A stretch of 64,000 nucleotides of DNA, from NCBI RefSeq assembly GCF_029894165.1, contig NZ_JARXXU010000001.1, positions 930,001 through 994,000 of the forward strand, written 5' to 3'. The position numbers were made by a program, and so were the translations under genes. The DNA is from Aurantimicrobium minutum. Its GTDB lineage: Bacteria > Actinomycetota > Actinomycetes > Actinomycetales > Microbacteriaceae. Positions 21,668 through 29,226 of this stretch are shown in pieces. Within the stretch, counting starts at the first letter, position 1, and the number at the start of each line of letters is the position of its first letter. The notes beneath the pieces were generated by a model. The model ran no database searches and was not told where the DNA came from. It was given only the letters and a program-made list of their open reading frames with translations.

Positions 21668-23169
21668 TGGCTAAAGCAAAGCTCATGGATTACGACAAGG
21701 CGCTCGAGCTCTTCGAACCCGTTCTTGGTTTCGAAGTCCACGTCGAACTTTCCACCAAGACCAAGATGTTTTCGGCTGCTCCCAACAACTTTGGTAGTGA
21801 ACCCAACACGAACATCACTCCCACGTGTTTGGGGCTACCTGGCTCACTTCCCGTGGTCAATGAAGAAGCCGTTCGGTATTCGATCAGTTTGGGTCTCGCT
21901 CTGGGCTGCGAGATTGCAGAATCTTCCTCCTTCGCACGCAAGAACTATTTCTACCCCGACCTCGCGAAGAACTACCAGATCTCTCAGTTCGATGAGCCCA
22001 TTGCGATCAACGGAAACGTGGAAGTAGAGCTGCCCAACGGTCGCATCGTCCAGGTGGACATTGAGCGTGCTCACATGGAAGAGGACGCCGGAAAGCTCAC
22101 CCACGTCGGTGGATCCACCGGTCGTATTCAGGGTGCGGAATATTCCCTCGTGGACTACAACCGTGCCGGTGTACCCCTCGTCGAAATCGTGACCCGCATG
22201 ATTGAGGGCGCCGAACACGACGCCCCCGAACTGGCCAAGGCATACGTCGCCACGATCCGTGACATCGTCATTGCTCTGGGCATCTCTGACGCCAAAATGG
22301 AACGTGGAAACCTGCGGTGCGACGCCAACGTCTCGCTGCGTCCGCGCGGTTCGGACAAGCTGGGAACCCGCACCGAAACCAAGAACGTGAACTCGCTGCG
22401 TTCGGTCGAGCGTGCGGTGCGCTACGAAATCCAGCGCCAGGCACAGATCCTCGCCGACGGTGGAACCATCATCCAGGAAACCCGCCACTGGCACGAAGAC
22501 ACCGGCGCTACCAGTGCCGGTCGCCCCAAGTCAGATGCGGATGATTACCGTTACTTCCCCGAACCCGACCTGCTTCCTGTCGTGCCCGACCCAGCTCTGA
22601 TTGAAGAGCTGCGTGCGGCACTGCCAGAGAAGCCGGCAGATCGTCGTCGTCGCCTCAAGGCTGACTGGGGCTTTACTGACCTCGAGTTCCAAGATGTGGT
22701 CAACTCGGGACTGCTCAGTGAAATCACTGAAACTGTCGCTGCGGGCGCAACGCCTCAGGCTGCGCGCAAGTGGTGGACCGGTGAGATTGCACGTTTGGCA
22801 AACGCGGCCGAGGGTGATGAAGGTATTGATATTTCACCTGCCCAGGTAGCCGAACTTCAACAATTGGTTGATGAGGGAACTCTGACTGATCGTTTGGCTC
22901 GTCAGGTTTTGGAAGCAGTCGCCGCGGGTGAAGGCTCGCCTCGCGAAATCGTGGAAGCACAGGGACTTGCCGTTGTCAGCGATGATGGCGCCCTCATTGC
23001 CGCCATCGATGAGGCACTTTCCGCTCAGCCGGATGTCCTTGAAAAGATCAAGGACGGCAAGGTTCAGGCTGCTGGTGCGGTTATCGGTGCTGTGATGAAG
23101 GCGATGCAAGGGAAAGCGGATGCGGCACGCGTTCGTGAACTCGTGCTAGAACGTGCTGCTGCGCTCTAA
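21667..23169 (+). CDS. gatB: Asp/Glu-tRNA amidotransferase subunit B
   Basis: A 500-residue subunit that phosphorylates the tRNA-bound Glu or Asp and accepts ammonia from GatA. The start [21 protein letters not shown] is followed by [15 protein letters not shown] and, in the central part, [14 protein letters not shown]. The C-terminal YqeY-like tail domain ([11 protein letters not shown] at the end) binds tRNA. A longer in-frame opening overlaps gatA and is not needed. Confidence 0.97.
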   Translation: MAKAKLMDYDKALELFEPVLGFEVHVELSTKTKMFSAAPNNFGSEPNTNITPTCLGLPGSLPVVNEEAVRYSISLGLALGCEIAESSSFARKNYFYPDLAKNYQISQFDEPIAINGNVEVELPNGRIVQVDIERAHMEEDAGKLTHVGGSTGRIQGAEYSLVDYNRAGVPLVEIVTRMIEGAEHDAPELAKAYVATIRDIVIALGISDAKMERGNLRCDANVSLRPRGSDKLGTRTETKNVNSLRSVERAVRYEIQRQAQILADGGTIIQETRHWHEDTGATSAGRPKSDADDYRYFPEPDLLPVVPDPALIEELRAALPEKPADRRRRLKADWGFTDLEFQDVVNSGLLSEITETVAAGATPQAARKWWTGEIARLANAAEGDEGIDISPAQVAELQQLVDEGTLTDRLARQVLEAVAAGEGSPREIVEAQGLAVVSDDGALIAAIDEALSAQPDVLEKIKDGKVQAAGAVIGAVMKAMQGKADAARVRELVLERAAAL

Positions 23170-23213
23170 ACTAAATACAACAACCTACATCCCCCCAGTT
23201 TTAAGGAGTTCCC

Positions 23214-23378
23214 ATGCGAATTCTCATGTTTGTCCTCGTAATGGCTGTTTCTCTCTTTTCTTGCTGGTTGATGGCTCAAGCGTTTACCTACCCCGAGAAC
23301 GGCGTTGTATTGTTCGGTGGCGGCGTCCTGGGTGTAACCCTGGCCTTCGCGCTCGCTTCCAGGTGGAACCGCGCCTAG
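23214..23378 (+). CDS. Small two-helix membrane protein
   Basis: A 54-residue ORF with ATG 23214 preceded by AAGGAG at good distance. It encodes two hydrophobic helices (MFVLVMAVSLFSCWLM and GVVLFGGGVLGVTLAFALA) joined by a short loop, with a basic end RWNRA. I do not recognise it. Its stop TAG falls only five codons before the DMD motif of dinB in the +1 frame, an unusually tight junction. Confidence 0.6.
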   Translation: MRILMFVLVMAVSLFSCWLMAQAFTYPENGVVLFGGGVLGVTLAFALASRWNRA

Positions 23379-23394
23379 TATCCTTCATATCGAC

Positions 23395-24561
23395 ATGGAC
23401 GCGTTCTTCGCGTCTGTGGAGGTATTAGAGCGGCCAGAGGTGGTCGGCAAACCCGCGGTGGTTGCTCACGATTCCCCGCGTTCGGTGGTCACAAGCGCAA
23501 CGTACGAAGCTCGTGCTTTAGGTATCCGCTCCGCCATGCCTTTGGTTCAGGCGAGACGACTCGTTCCAGATGTCATTGTTCTCGAGCCACATTTTGAGAA
23601 ATATCGACATTACTCGCGCTTGGTGATGAAGATTTTCCATGACTTCACGCCCCTGGTGGAACAACTCTCTATCGATGAAGCGTTCCTCGATGTCTCGGGG
23701 GCGACAAAGATTTTTGGAACTCCCGAAGAGATCGCTTCCTTGATCCGGACCAGAGTTAAAGCTGTAACTGGCTTGCCCTGTTCGGTGGGGGTGGCAAGCA
23801 CCAAGTTTGTGGCCAAACTGGCCTCGACGAAGTCGAAGCCCAACGGCCTCCTTGTCATTCCAGAAGAGGACACCCTCCAGTTTTTGCACCCGCTCCCCAT
23901 CGATGCACTGTGGGGCGTGGGAAAGAAAACTGCAGAAGTTTTAAAGAGGCGGGGGTTACACACCGTCTCAGATGTTGCCCATTCGCCAGAATCTAGCCTC
24001 ATTTCGGCGCTCGGTCAGGCAGCCGGCTCTCACCTCTATGCCCTCGCTTGGGCGCGTGATCCGCGCCCGGTGTCGACCGAGCGCGTGGATAAGAGCATGG
24101 GGAAAGAACACACCTTCACTGAAGACGTGACCGATCTCGACACGCTCAAAGCCACGTTGTTATTCCAGGCCGACCAAGTGGGAGCCCAGCTGCGCAAAGC
24201 GCAGCTCGAGGCTCGCACCATCGGCCTGAAGGTGACCTACTCCGACTTCGAATCCATTACTCGCTCACGCACTCTGCCGGAAGCAACGAGCGTGGGCCGG
24301 GAAATACACAAGGTGGTGTGTGAACTTCTGGAGGACCTGCGACTGGGTGGACGCTCGGTTCGATTGATGGGGGTGCGGGCGGCATCGTTGGTGGAAGCCG
24401 GTGGTCAGCAGCTCTCGTTGTGGGAAGAAGACACAGACCCCTGGAAGGACGCCGAAATCGCGATGGATCAGGTGGGAGAAAAGTTTGGTCCCGATAGTGT
24501 CCGTCCGGCCTCCTTCCTGCGTAAGATTGAACCAACACGGGAGTCCGGTACACCGGGCTGA
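23395..24561 (+). CDS. dinB: DNA polymerase IV, start uncertain
   Basis: A Y-family translesion polymerase. MDAFFASVE, SIDEAFLDVSG (the catalytic Asp-Glu pair) and the little-finger domain are present. The C-terminal region has WKDAEIAMDQV but no clear DnaN-binding tail. The first ATG (23395) lies after the invariant first metal-binding Asp: the same frame encodes SILHID directly upstream (23377-23394) and stays open to 23338, but has no ATG, GTG or TTG. The true start is therefore upstream by non-standard initiation (for example ATC 23380), or by a frameshift from the small ORF, or the sequence has an error. The 3' end overlaps the TPP riboswitch. Confidence 0.85.
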   Translation: MDAFFASVEVLERPEVVGKPAVVAHDSPRSVVTSATYEARALGIRSAMPLVQARRLVPDVIVLEPHFEKYRHYSRLVMKIFHDFTPLVEQLSIDEAFLDVSGATKIFGTPEEIASLIRTRVKAVTGLPCSVGVASTKFVAKLASTKSKPNGLLVIPEEDTLQFLHPLPIDALWGVGKKTAEVLKRRGLHTVSDVAHSPESSLISALGQAAGSHLYALAWARDPRPVSTERVDKSMGKEHTFTEDVTDLDTLKATLLFQADQVGAQLRKAQLEARTIGLKVTYSDFESITRSRTLPEATSVGREIHKVVCELLEDLRLGGRSVRLMGVRAASLVEAGGQQLSLWEEDTDPWKDAEIAMDQVGEKFGPDSVRPASFLRKIEPTRESGTPG

Positions 24562-24629
24562 GAGGAAAGTTTCGTAACTTTCGACCGTCGAACCTGATCT
24601 GGATCATGCCAGCGCAGGGAGGCATTCTC
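24539..24629 (+). ncRNA. TPP riboswitch (THI element)
   Basis: The conserved thi-box blocks are CTGAGA at 24558-24563 and GAACCTGATCTGG followed by GCCAGCGCAGGGA at 24590-24620. A six-pair closing stem can form between 24539-24544 and 24624-24629, with two G-U pairs. It precedes the ykoE-ykoD-ykoC transporter and should switch it off when thiamine pyrophosphate is plentiful. The dinB stop codon TGA (24559-24561) lies inside the conserved CTGAGA block. Confidence 0.93.
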
Positions 24630-24640
24630 AACGTATATCC

Positions 24641-24670
24641 CGTGCCCTCATTTCTATGGAAAGGGGCACG
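24641..24670 (+). promoter_or_regulatory. Shine-Dalgarno-masking hairpin of ykoE
   Basis: CGTGCCC (24641-24647) pairs perfectly with GGGCACG (24664-24670). The 3' arm covers part of the purine-rich ribosome site (GGAAAGGGG, 24658-24666) of the GTG at 24674. No U-tract follows, so the likely output of the riboswitch is translational rather than termination. Confidence 0.55.
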
Positions 24671-24673
24671 AAA

Positions 24674-25261
24674 GTGCACGCAACAACTGTAAGTAAGTAC
24701 CGCTGGCGCGTCGTCGACATCGTCGTCGCCAGTGTTATTGGTGTCGCCTCTGGCATCATTTTCTGGGCGTGGGGATTGGCTTATGGCCCGCTTTCCGTGG
24801 CCCTCGCTGCAACGCCAGGCCTGACCGCCTTGTTAGGCGGTGGCTGGCTGTTTGCCGCCATCCTGGGTGCACTGATCGTGCGCAAGCCCGGTGCAGCAAT
24901 TTATACCGAACTCATCGCAGCGACGGTTTCTGCGCTGATTGGGAGTCAATGGGGTTTTGGCACTCTGGTTTCCGGGCTGGTTCAAGGTATTGGTGCAGAG
25001 ATCATCTTTGCCCTTTTCCTCTACGCCAACTGGTCCGTATTCACCTCGGTGTTGGCCGGTGCTGGGGCTGGTGTCGCGATGAGCATCAATGACCTTCTGG
25101 TCTGGTATCCCGGCGTGGATGCTCTATTCCAGGCCACTTATGTGGTGTGTGCTGTGATCTCGGGTGCTCTGCTGGGTGGCCTCGTGCCGTGGTTCATGGT
25201 GAGGGGACTTGCTCGCGCGGGTGCACTCACTCGATTCGCTGCAGGACGCCAGAACTCCTAG
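24674..25261 (+). CDS. ykoE: ECF transporter S component, YkoE type
   Basis: A 195-residue membrane protein with about five or six helices that would bind a thiamine precursor such as hydroxymethylpyrimidine. It opens with YRWRVVDIVVASVIGVASG, typical of the YkoE family. I prefer GTG 24674, seven bases after GGAAAGGGG, over in-frame ATG 24656, which would place the start inside the regulatory hairpin. The TPP riboswitch upstream supports the substrate class. The stop overlaps the next GTG by one base. Confidence 0.88.
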   Translation: MHATTVSKYRWRVVDIVVASVIGVASGIIFWAWGLAYGPLSVALAATPGLTALLGGGWLFAAILGALIVRKPGAAIYTELIAATVSALIGSQWGFGTLVSGLVQGIGAEIIFALFLYANWSVFTSVLAGAGAGVAMSINDLLVWYPGVDALFQATYVVCAVISGALLGGLVPWFMVRGLARAGALTRFAAGRQNS

Positions 25262-26697
25262 TGGTCTCACTTTCGGTTGCAGGGTGGGGTTGGCAGTACG
25301 CTGCCCGCTCCACTCCTGCCCTGTCGAATATTTCTTTCGACATCACCCCGGGGGAGCGTGTGCTTCTGCTGGGGTCTTCGGGTGTCGGTAAAAGCACCCT
25401 GCTGCGCGCGGTGGCTGGTGTTTTGGGCGCGGACGAGGGGACACAGGTTGGTGAGATCTCACTTGATGGTGTGAGCCCCGAACGTGCTCGCGGCGCCGTG
25501 GGCCTTGTTTTGCAGGACCCTGAAAACCAGGTCATCCTGGAACGCGTCGGCGATGACGTCGCATTCGGGTGTGAGAATCTGGGTGTCCCAGCTGAAGAAA
25601 TATGGGCCCGGGTGCAGAGAGCACTTCACCTTGTCGGGCTGAATGTTCCGCTTGATCATTCGACATCGAAACTCTCAGGTGGGCAGAAGCAACGCCTTGC
25701 ACTTGCCAGTGTGTTGGCAATGCAACCTGAGTTGATTGCACTCGATGAGCCCACAGCAAACCTCGATCCGATTGGTGCGAGACAACTCAAAGAAGCACTC
25801 ACGCTTGTTGTCGAGGATCATCAACCCACCATTGTCATGGTGGAACACCGGGTTGATCTGTGGTGGGATTTCGCCACCCGGGTGATTGTGCTGGCGGCTG
25901 ATGGTGTGCTCTGGGATGGGGCACCGGAGGACATGTCTCCTGAGGTGAGAAATGTGCTTGCTACTGCAGGGGTCTGGTTGCCCCAGACTGAGGCCACGGC
26001 ACGTGAACGTCCAGCCCCCACCGGTTCTCAGCCCCTGCTGCACCTGGAGAACCTCCACGCTGCCCACCCGGGGAGTCTTCACGTCACCACCCCTCTGGAT
26101 GTGGATGTCTACGCGGGAGAAATCGTTGCTATCACGGGGCCAAATGGGGCGGGCAAGACGGCTCTCGCTCTGACTCTGGGCGGTTTGTATCCACCGAGGT
26201 CTGGCCAGGTGCGTGCCGGTGGATCGCTCACGGGTACTGCACACTCGACTAAGCCCATCACGTGGCGCTCCCGGGAACTCCTGTCCCGCATCGGAAGTGT
26301 GTTTCAAGCCCCCGAGCATCAGTTTGTTGCCGGGACCGTGCGAGCGGAGCTCGCTGTCGGCCCTGGAGCCCTCACACTTTCCCGGGATGAACAATCTGCC
26401 CGGGTAGAAAAACTTCTGGACCGTCTTCATCTCAGAGATCTTGAGAATGCACACCCGTTCACCCTCTCAGGTGGACAGCAACGACGCCTTTCCGTGGGAA
26501 CTGTCCTGGCGACCCAGCCCAAGGTTCTCATTCTCGATGAACCCACCTTCGGTCAAGATGCTACGACCTGGACAGAAATGGTGGCGTTGTTTACCGAATT
26601 ACGTGCCGAAGGCCACGCCGTGGTCATCGTCACCCATGATGAGAAACTCGTGCAGGCTGTGGCTGACCGCGTCATTCACTTGGGCGGCGACGCATGA
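25261..26697 (+). CDS. ykoD: ECF transporter duplicated ATPase
   Basis: A 478-residue protein with two ABC ATPase domains in tandem. The first has GSSGVGKST (Walker A), LSGGQKQRLALA and ALDEPTANLD. The second has GPNGAGKTA, LSGGQQRRLSVG and ILDEPTFGQD. It powers the YkoE/YkoC importer. GTG 25261 overlaps the upstream TAG; a longer frame from 25147 runs through the ykoE end and is rejected. Confidence 0.92.
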   Translation: MVSLSVAGWGWQYAARSTPALSNISFDITPGERVLLLGSSGVGKSTLLRAVAGVLGADEGTQVGEISLDGVSPERARGAVGLVLQDPENQVILERVGDDVAFGCENLGVPAEEIWARVQRALHLVGLNVPLDHSTSKLSGGQKQRLALASVLAMQPELIALDEPTANLDPIGARQLKEALTLVVEDHQPTIVMVEHRVDLWWDFATRVIVLAADGVLWDGAPEDMSPEVRNVLATAGVWLPQTEATARERPAPTGSQPLLHLENLHAAHPGSLHVTTPLDVDVYAGEIVAITGPNGAGKTALALTLGGLYPPRSGQVRAGGSLTGTAHSTKPITWRSRELLSRIGSVFQAPEHQFVAGTVRAELAVGPGALTLSRDEQSARVEKLLDRLHLRDLENAHPFTLSGGQQRRLSVGTVLATQPKVLILDEPTFGQDATTWTEMVALFTELRAEGHAVVIVTHDEKLVQAVADRVIHLGGDA

Positions 26698-27452
26698 CAC
26701 GGGTGAGCCCCTTAGCGAAGCTTCTAGCTGCTGCCATCCTGGGAAGTGTTCTGCTCGTGTCCCTCGATCCCGTCTCGGCAGCGGTGGCGTTAATCTTCGA
26801 GTTGGCACTGCTGCCCTGGGCAGGTATTCCTGCTCGGAGGCTCCTGCGTGTGTTGAGTCCACTCCTGATTGCGGCACCGTTCGCGGGTCTTGCGGGCTTG
26901 CTCTATGGGCGAGATGAAGGCGATGTCGTTCTCTCGCTTGGACCCTGGAACATCACTAAAGGAGAAGTGGCCCTTGCGGTCACCATTACCTTGCGCGTGA
27001 TCGCCGTGGCACTTCCGGCCGTTGTGCTGTTTGCCACAACCGATCCCACAGACCTGGCGGACGGTTTGGCTCAGCTGTGGCATCTGCCTGCCCGGTTCGT
27101 GATTGGTGCACTTGCTGCCATCCGGATGTTGGGTCTCATGCGCGATGACTGGCGCATGCTGCGTCTAGCTAGACGAGCTCGTGGCATAGCTGACGGGGGA
27201 GGGCCGTGGACCGCAGTGGCGAGATTTGGGCACCAAGCGATGGCACTCCTGACCATTGCCGTGCGAAGGGGAAGTCTGCTTGCAACGGCGATGGAGGCAC
27301 GTGCTTTTGATGCGCCCACTCAGCGGACCTGGGCGCGCACGGCCACCTTCACCCTGAGAGATGGTGTGTTTGTGGCAGGGGCGACAGCTATTGCACTCAT
27401 TGCTGTCCTGCTGGCTGTCATGACAGGAGCGTGGAATTTTGTTATCTCCTGA
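26694..27452 (+). CDS. ykoC: ECF transporter T component
   Basis: A 252-residue EcfT-type membrane protein with about five helices. Its long cytoplasmic stretch has the coupling motif A-R-R-A-R-G (about 160-166) and a second R-G-S-L...AMEARAFD segment, both used to contact the ATPase. It starts in an ATGA overlap with the ATPase gene and completes the thiamine-precursor importer. Confidence 0.9.
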   Translation: MTRVSPLAKLLAAAILGSVLLVSLDPVSAAVALIFELALLPWAGIPARRLLRVLSPLLIAAPFAGLAGLLYGRDEGDVVLSLGPWNITKGEVALAVTITLRVIAVALPAVVLFATTDPTDLADGLAQLWHLPARFVIGALAAIRMLGLMRDDWRMLRLARRARGIADGGGPWTAVARFGHQAMALLTIAVRRGSLLATAMEARAFDAPTQRTWARTATFTLRDGVFVAGATAIALIAVLLAVMTGAWNFVIS

Positions 27453-27474
27453 TTTTGAGCACATCATTTCCCAC

Positions 27475-28023
27475 ATGCATGACACTGCCAGCGCCTATCT
27501 CGAGGCCGTGAAGCTCGTGCCCGGCGCACCTGCTCCGACTTTCTTGATCGATGGTCCCAGCGGTTCTGGGAAGACCACATTGGCTCGCCAGATCGAGTTG
27601 CGTTGGAATACCGAGGAGAAGCTGCAGGTTGTTCACATGGATGACCTCTATCCCGGGTGGGACGGGCTAGGTCGCGGCTCGATGCAGGCCCTGCGGATGT
27701 TGCAGGAACGCTCCCGTGGGGAAGATACTCGCTGGCAAAGATACGACTGGGAAAGCGACTCGATGAGCGAGTGGCATTCTGTGGAAGCACGAGTGCCCCT
27801 GCTGATTGAAGGTTGTGGCTCAAGCCCGAAGGGTGCAGAAGAACTCTCCCAAGTCAGGTTGTGGTTAGACGCCCCTGCGGCAATAAGAAAAGAACGTGCA
27901 CTGTCGCGAACCGAAGAGAACTTTGCTGAGCACTGGACCCAGTGGGATGAGCAATTTGCTGAATATTGTGTTGTTCACAACCCGCAAGCTGTTGCGACAC
28001 GTGTGGTGCTCTCAAGCGAGTAG
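27475..28023 (+). CDS. P-loop nucleoside-kinase-like ATP-binding protein
   Basis: A roughly 182-residue P-loop protein (194 if TTG 27439 is used). LIDGPSGSGKTTLA is the Walker A motif, VVHMDDLYPGWDGL resembles the acidic substrate loop of uridine kinases, and LLIEGCGSS is a second-strand motif. Small-molecule phosphorylation is likely but the substrate is unknown. It follows the thiamine-precursor importer with overlap or a 22-bp gap, so it may share its mRNA; a kinase for a vitamin precursor is speculation. Confidence 0.7.
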   Translation: MHDTASAYLEAVKLVPGAPAPTFLIDGPSGSGKTTLARQIELRWNTEEKLQVVHMDDLYPGWDGLGRGSMQALRMLQERSRGEDTRWQRYDWESDSMSEWHSVEARVPLLIEGCGSSPKGAEELSQVRLWLDAPAAIRKERALSRTEENFAEHWTQWDEQFAEYCVVHNPQAVATRVVLSSE

Positions 28024-28026
28024 CCT
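28021..28026 (+). promoter_or_regulatory. Candidate -10 of the 28033 gene
   Basis: TAGCCT, which includes the stop codon of the upstream gene, ends six bases before the ATG and there is no ribosome site. This fits a leaderless start. Confidence 0.3.
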
Positions 28027-28032
28027 AGAACT

Positions 28033-28293
28033 ATGACTACACCAGATCACACCGACGTCTACTTCACCGCCGAGTTCATTGACGGTCCTCTTGCAGGATC
28101 CGCAGAAGAGCGCGTACTCGTTCGTGGCACCCACGACGAGAAGCTCAGCGAGGTTGCCCTCGTCGACGGTATTGAGTCAATCTTCCGCTACTTCGCTGTA
28201 GACACCCGTGAGGTTGCAGGCAAGCTGCACGTTCGATACACCTTCAACGAACCCGCAAGCGACACCTACACTTCAGAAGACGAAAACGAGTAA
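28033..28293 (+). CDS. Small acidic conserved protein
   Basis: An 86-residue soluble acidic protein (VYFTAEFIDGPLAGSAEERVL and similar beta-strand-like segments). It has no cysteines, signal peptide or enzyme motif. I do not recognise it. A strong terminator follows at 28319. Confidence 0.55.
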   Translation: MTTPDHTDVYFTAEFIDGPLAGSAEERVLVRGTHDEKLSEVALVDGIESIFRYFAVDTREVAGKLHVRYTFNEPASDTYTSEDENE

Positions 28294-28318
28294 GTAGACC
28301 TCGTCAACTAGACAACAC

Positions 28319-28349
28319 AAAAGCCCGGAAGCAGTGCTTCCGGGCTTTT
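28319..28349 (+). terminator. Bidirectional intrinsic terminator
   Basis: AAAAGCCCGGAAGC and its perfect complement flank the loop AGT, followed by TTTT and then GTTTA. The A-run on the other side lets it also terminate tRNA-His read from the complement. Confidence 0.9.
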
Positions 28350-28356
28350 GTTTATC

Positions 28357-28433
28357 TGGGGTGAGTAACGGGCATCGATCCCGCGACCTCCTGAACCACA
28401 ATCAGGCGCTCTACCAACTGAGCTATACCCACC
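28357..28433 (-). tRNA. tRNA-His (GTG)
   Basis: A full cloverleaf on the complement, with anticodon GTG, T-loop GGGATCGATGCCC, and CCA encoded (28357-28359). The extra G(-1) typical of tRNA-His is encoded at 28433 and pairs with discriminator C73. Confidence 0.95.
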
Positions 28434-28512
28434 ATGTTGTGTGTCCGACGAATCGGCAACTCAATAATCTTACACGCTCAGCGCGAGGACAAAAATTGAG
28501 CAGATGAACTGC

Positions 28513-29124
28513 TTATGAGTGCTTCAGCACAACCTCTGCTGAGACCTTGCCGGCCTCTTCGCTCGTGGGGCCAGGGGCTTCCACAAGCAGTGCCTGGCGG
28601 TAGTAGTCCAGCTCACGAATGGACTCGCGAATATCTGCCAGTGCACGGTGTCCACCGTCTTTACTGGGGGAGTTGAAGTAGACGCGAGGGAACCAACGAC
28701 GAGCAAGTTCTTTCAAAGAAGACACATCGATGTTGCGGTAATGCAAGCGCTCATCAACCTCGGGCATGTATCGAACGATGAAAGCCCGGTCGGTGCCAAT
28801 TGAGTTTCCACACATAGGAGGCTTCTGAGCCTCAGGAACATGCTCGTTGATGTAGGCCAGGACCTGTGCCTGGGCGTCAGCCAACGAAACCCCGTGGGGG
28901 ATCTCCTCGATCAAACCTGAGTGGGTGTGCATGTTGGTGACGAATTCACCCATGTTGTCCAGGGCAGCCTGACTCGGGTTGATCACGATGTCGAAACCTT
29001 CGTGCACGGCGTTGAGCTCTGAGTCTGTGATGATCACGGCAACTTCAACCAGTTCATCAACATCGAGGTTGAGACCGGTCATTTCGCAGTCAATCCAGAC
29101 CATGTACTCATTCGGTGTTCCCAT
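28513..29124 (-). CDS. orn: Oligoribonuclease
   Basis: A 203-residue DEDDh exonuclease that degrades the shortest RNA fragments, including pGpG. MVWIDCEMTGL supplies the first Asp and Glu, and the C-terminal block HRALADIRESI supplies the His and last Asp. ATG 29124 is listed; a second ATG seven codons later would also keep the active site. A TAGAAT box six bases upstream suggests a leaderless mRNA. Confidence 0.95.
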   Translation of the reverse strand: MGTPNEYMVWIDCEMTGLNLDVDELVEVAVIITDSELNAVHEGFDIVINPSQAALDNMGEFVTNMHTHSGLIEEIPHGVSLADAQAQVLAYINEHVPEAQKPPMCGNSIGTDRAFIVRYMPEVDERLHYRNIDVSSLKELARRWFPRVYFNSPSKDGGHRALADIRESIRELDYYRQALLVEAPGPTSEEAGKVSAEVVLKHS

Positions 29125-29130
29125 GCCTCA

Positions 29131-29136
29131 ATTCTA
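29131..29136 (-). promoter_or_regulatory. Candidate -10 element of orn
   Basis: On the complement TAGAAT ends six bases before the orn ATG, and no ribosome site intervenes. Confidence 0.45.
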
Positions 29137-29178
29137 GGCGTGCCCACCGACGCCAGGGTTCGTGAGGTTAAACGACCA

Positions 29179-29211
29179 GGGATCCCGCAGTTTTATCGAC
29201 TGCGGGATCCC
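29179..29211 (-). terminator. Long hairpin downstream of aldehyde dehydrogenase
   Basis: Thirteen-base arms GGGATCCCGCAGT and ACTGCGGGATCCC flank a seven-base loop. No T-run follows on either strand, so this is an I-shaped hairpin terminator or an mRNA 3' stabiliser. Confidence 0.65.
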
Positions 29212-29226
29212 CGGTCACGGAAAGAA

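Noticed and set aside
25147-25260. Longer N terminus for the ykoD ATPase
   Set aside because: It lies wholly within ykoE, and GTG 25261 gives the expected overlap and N terminus.
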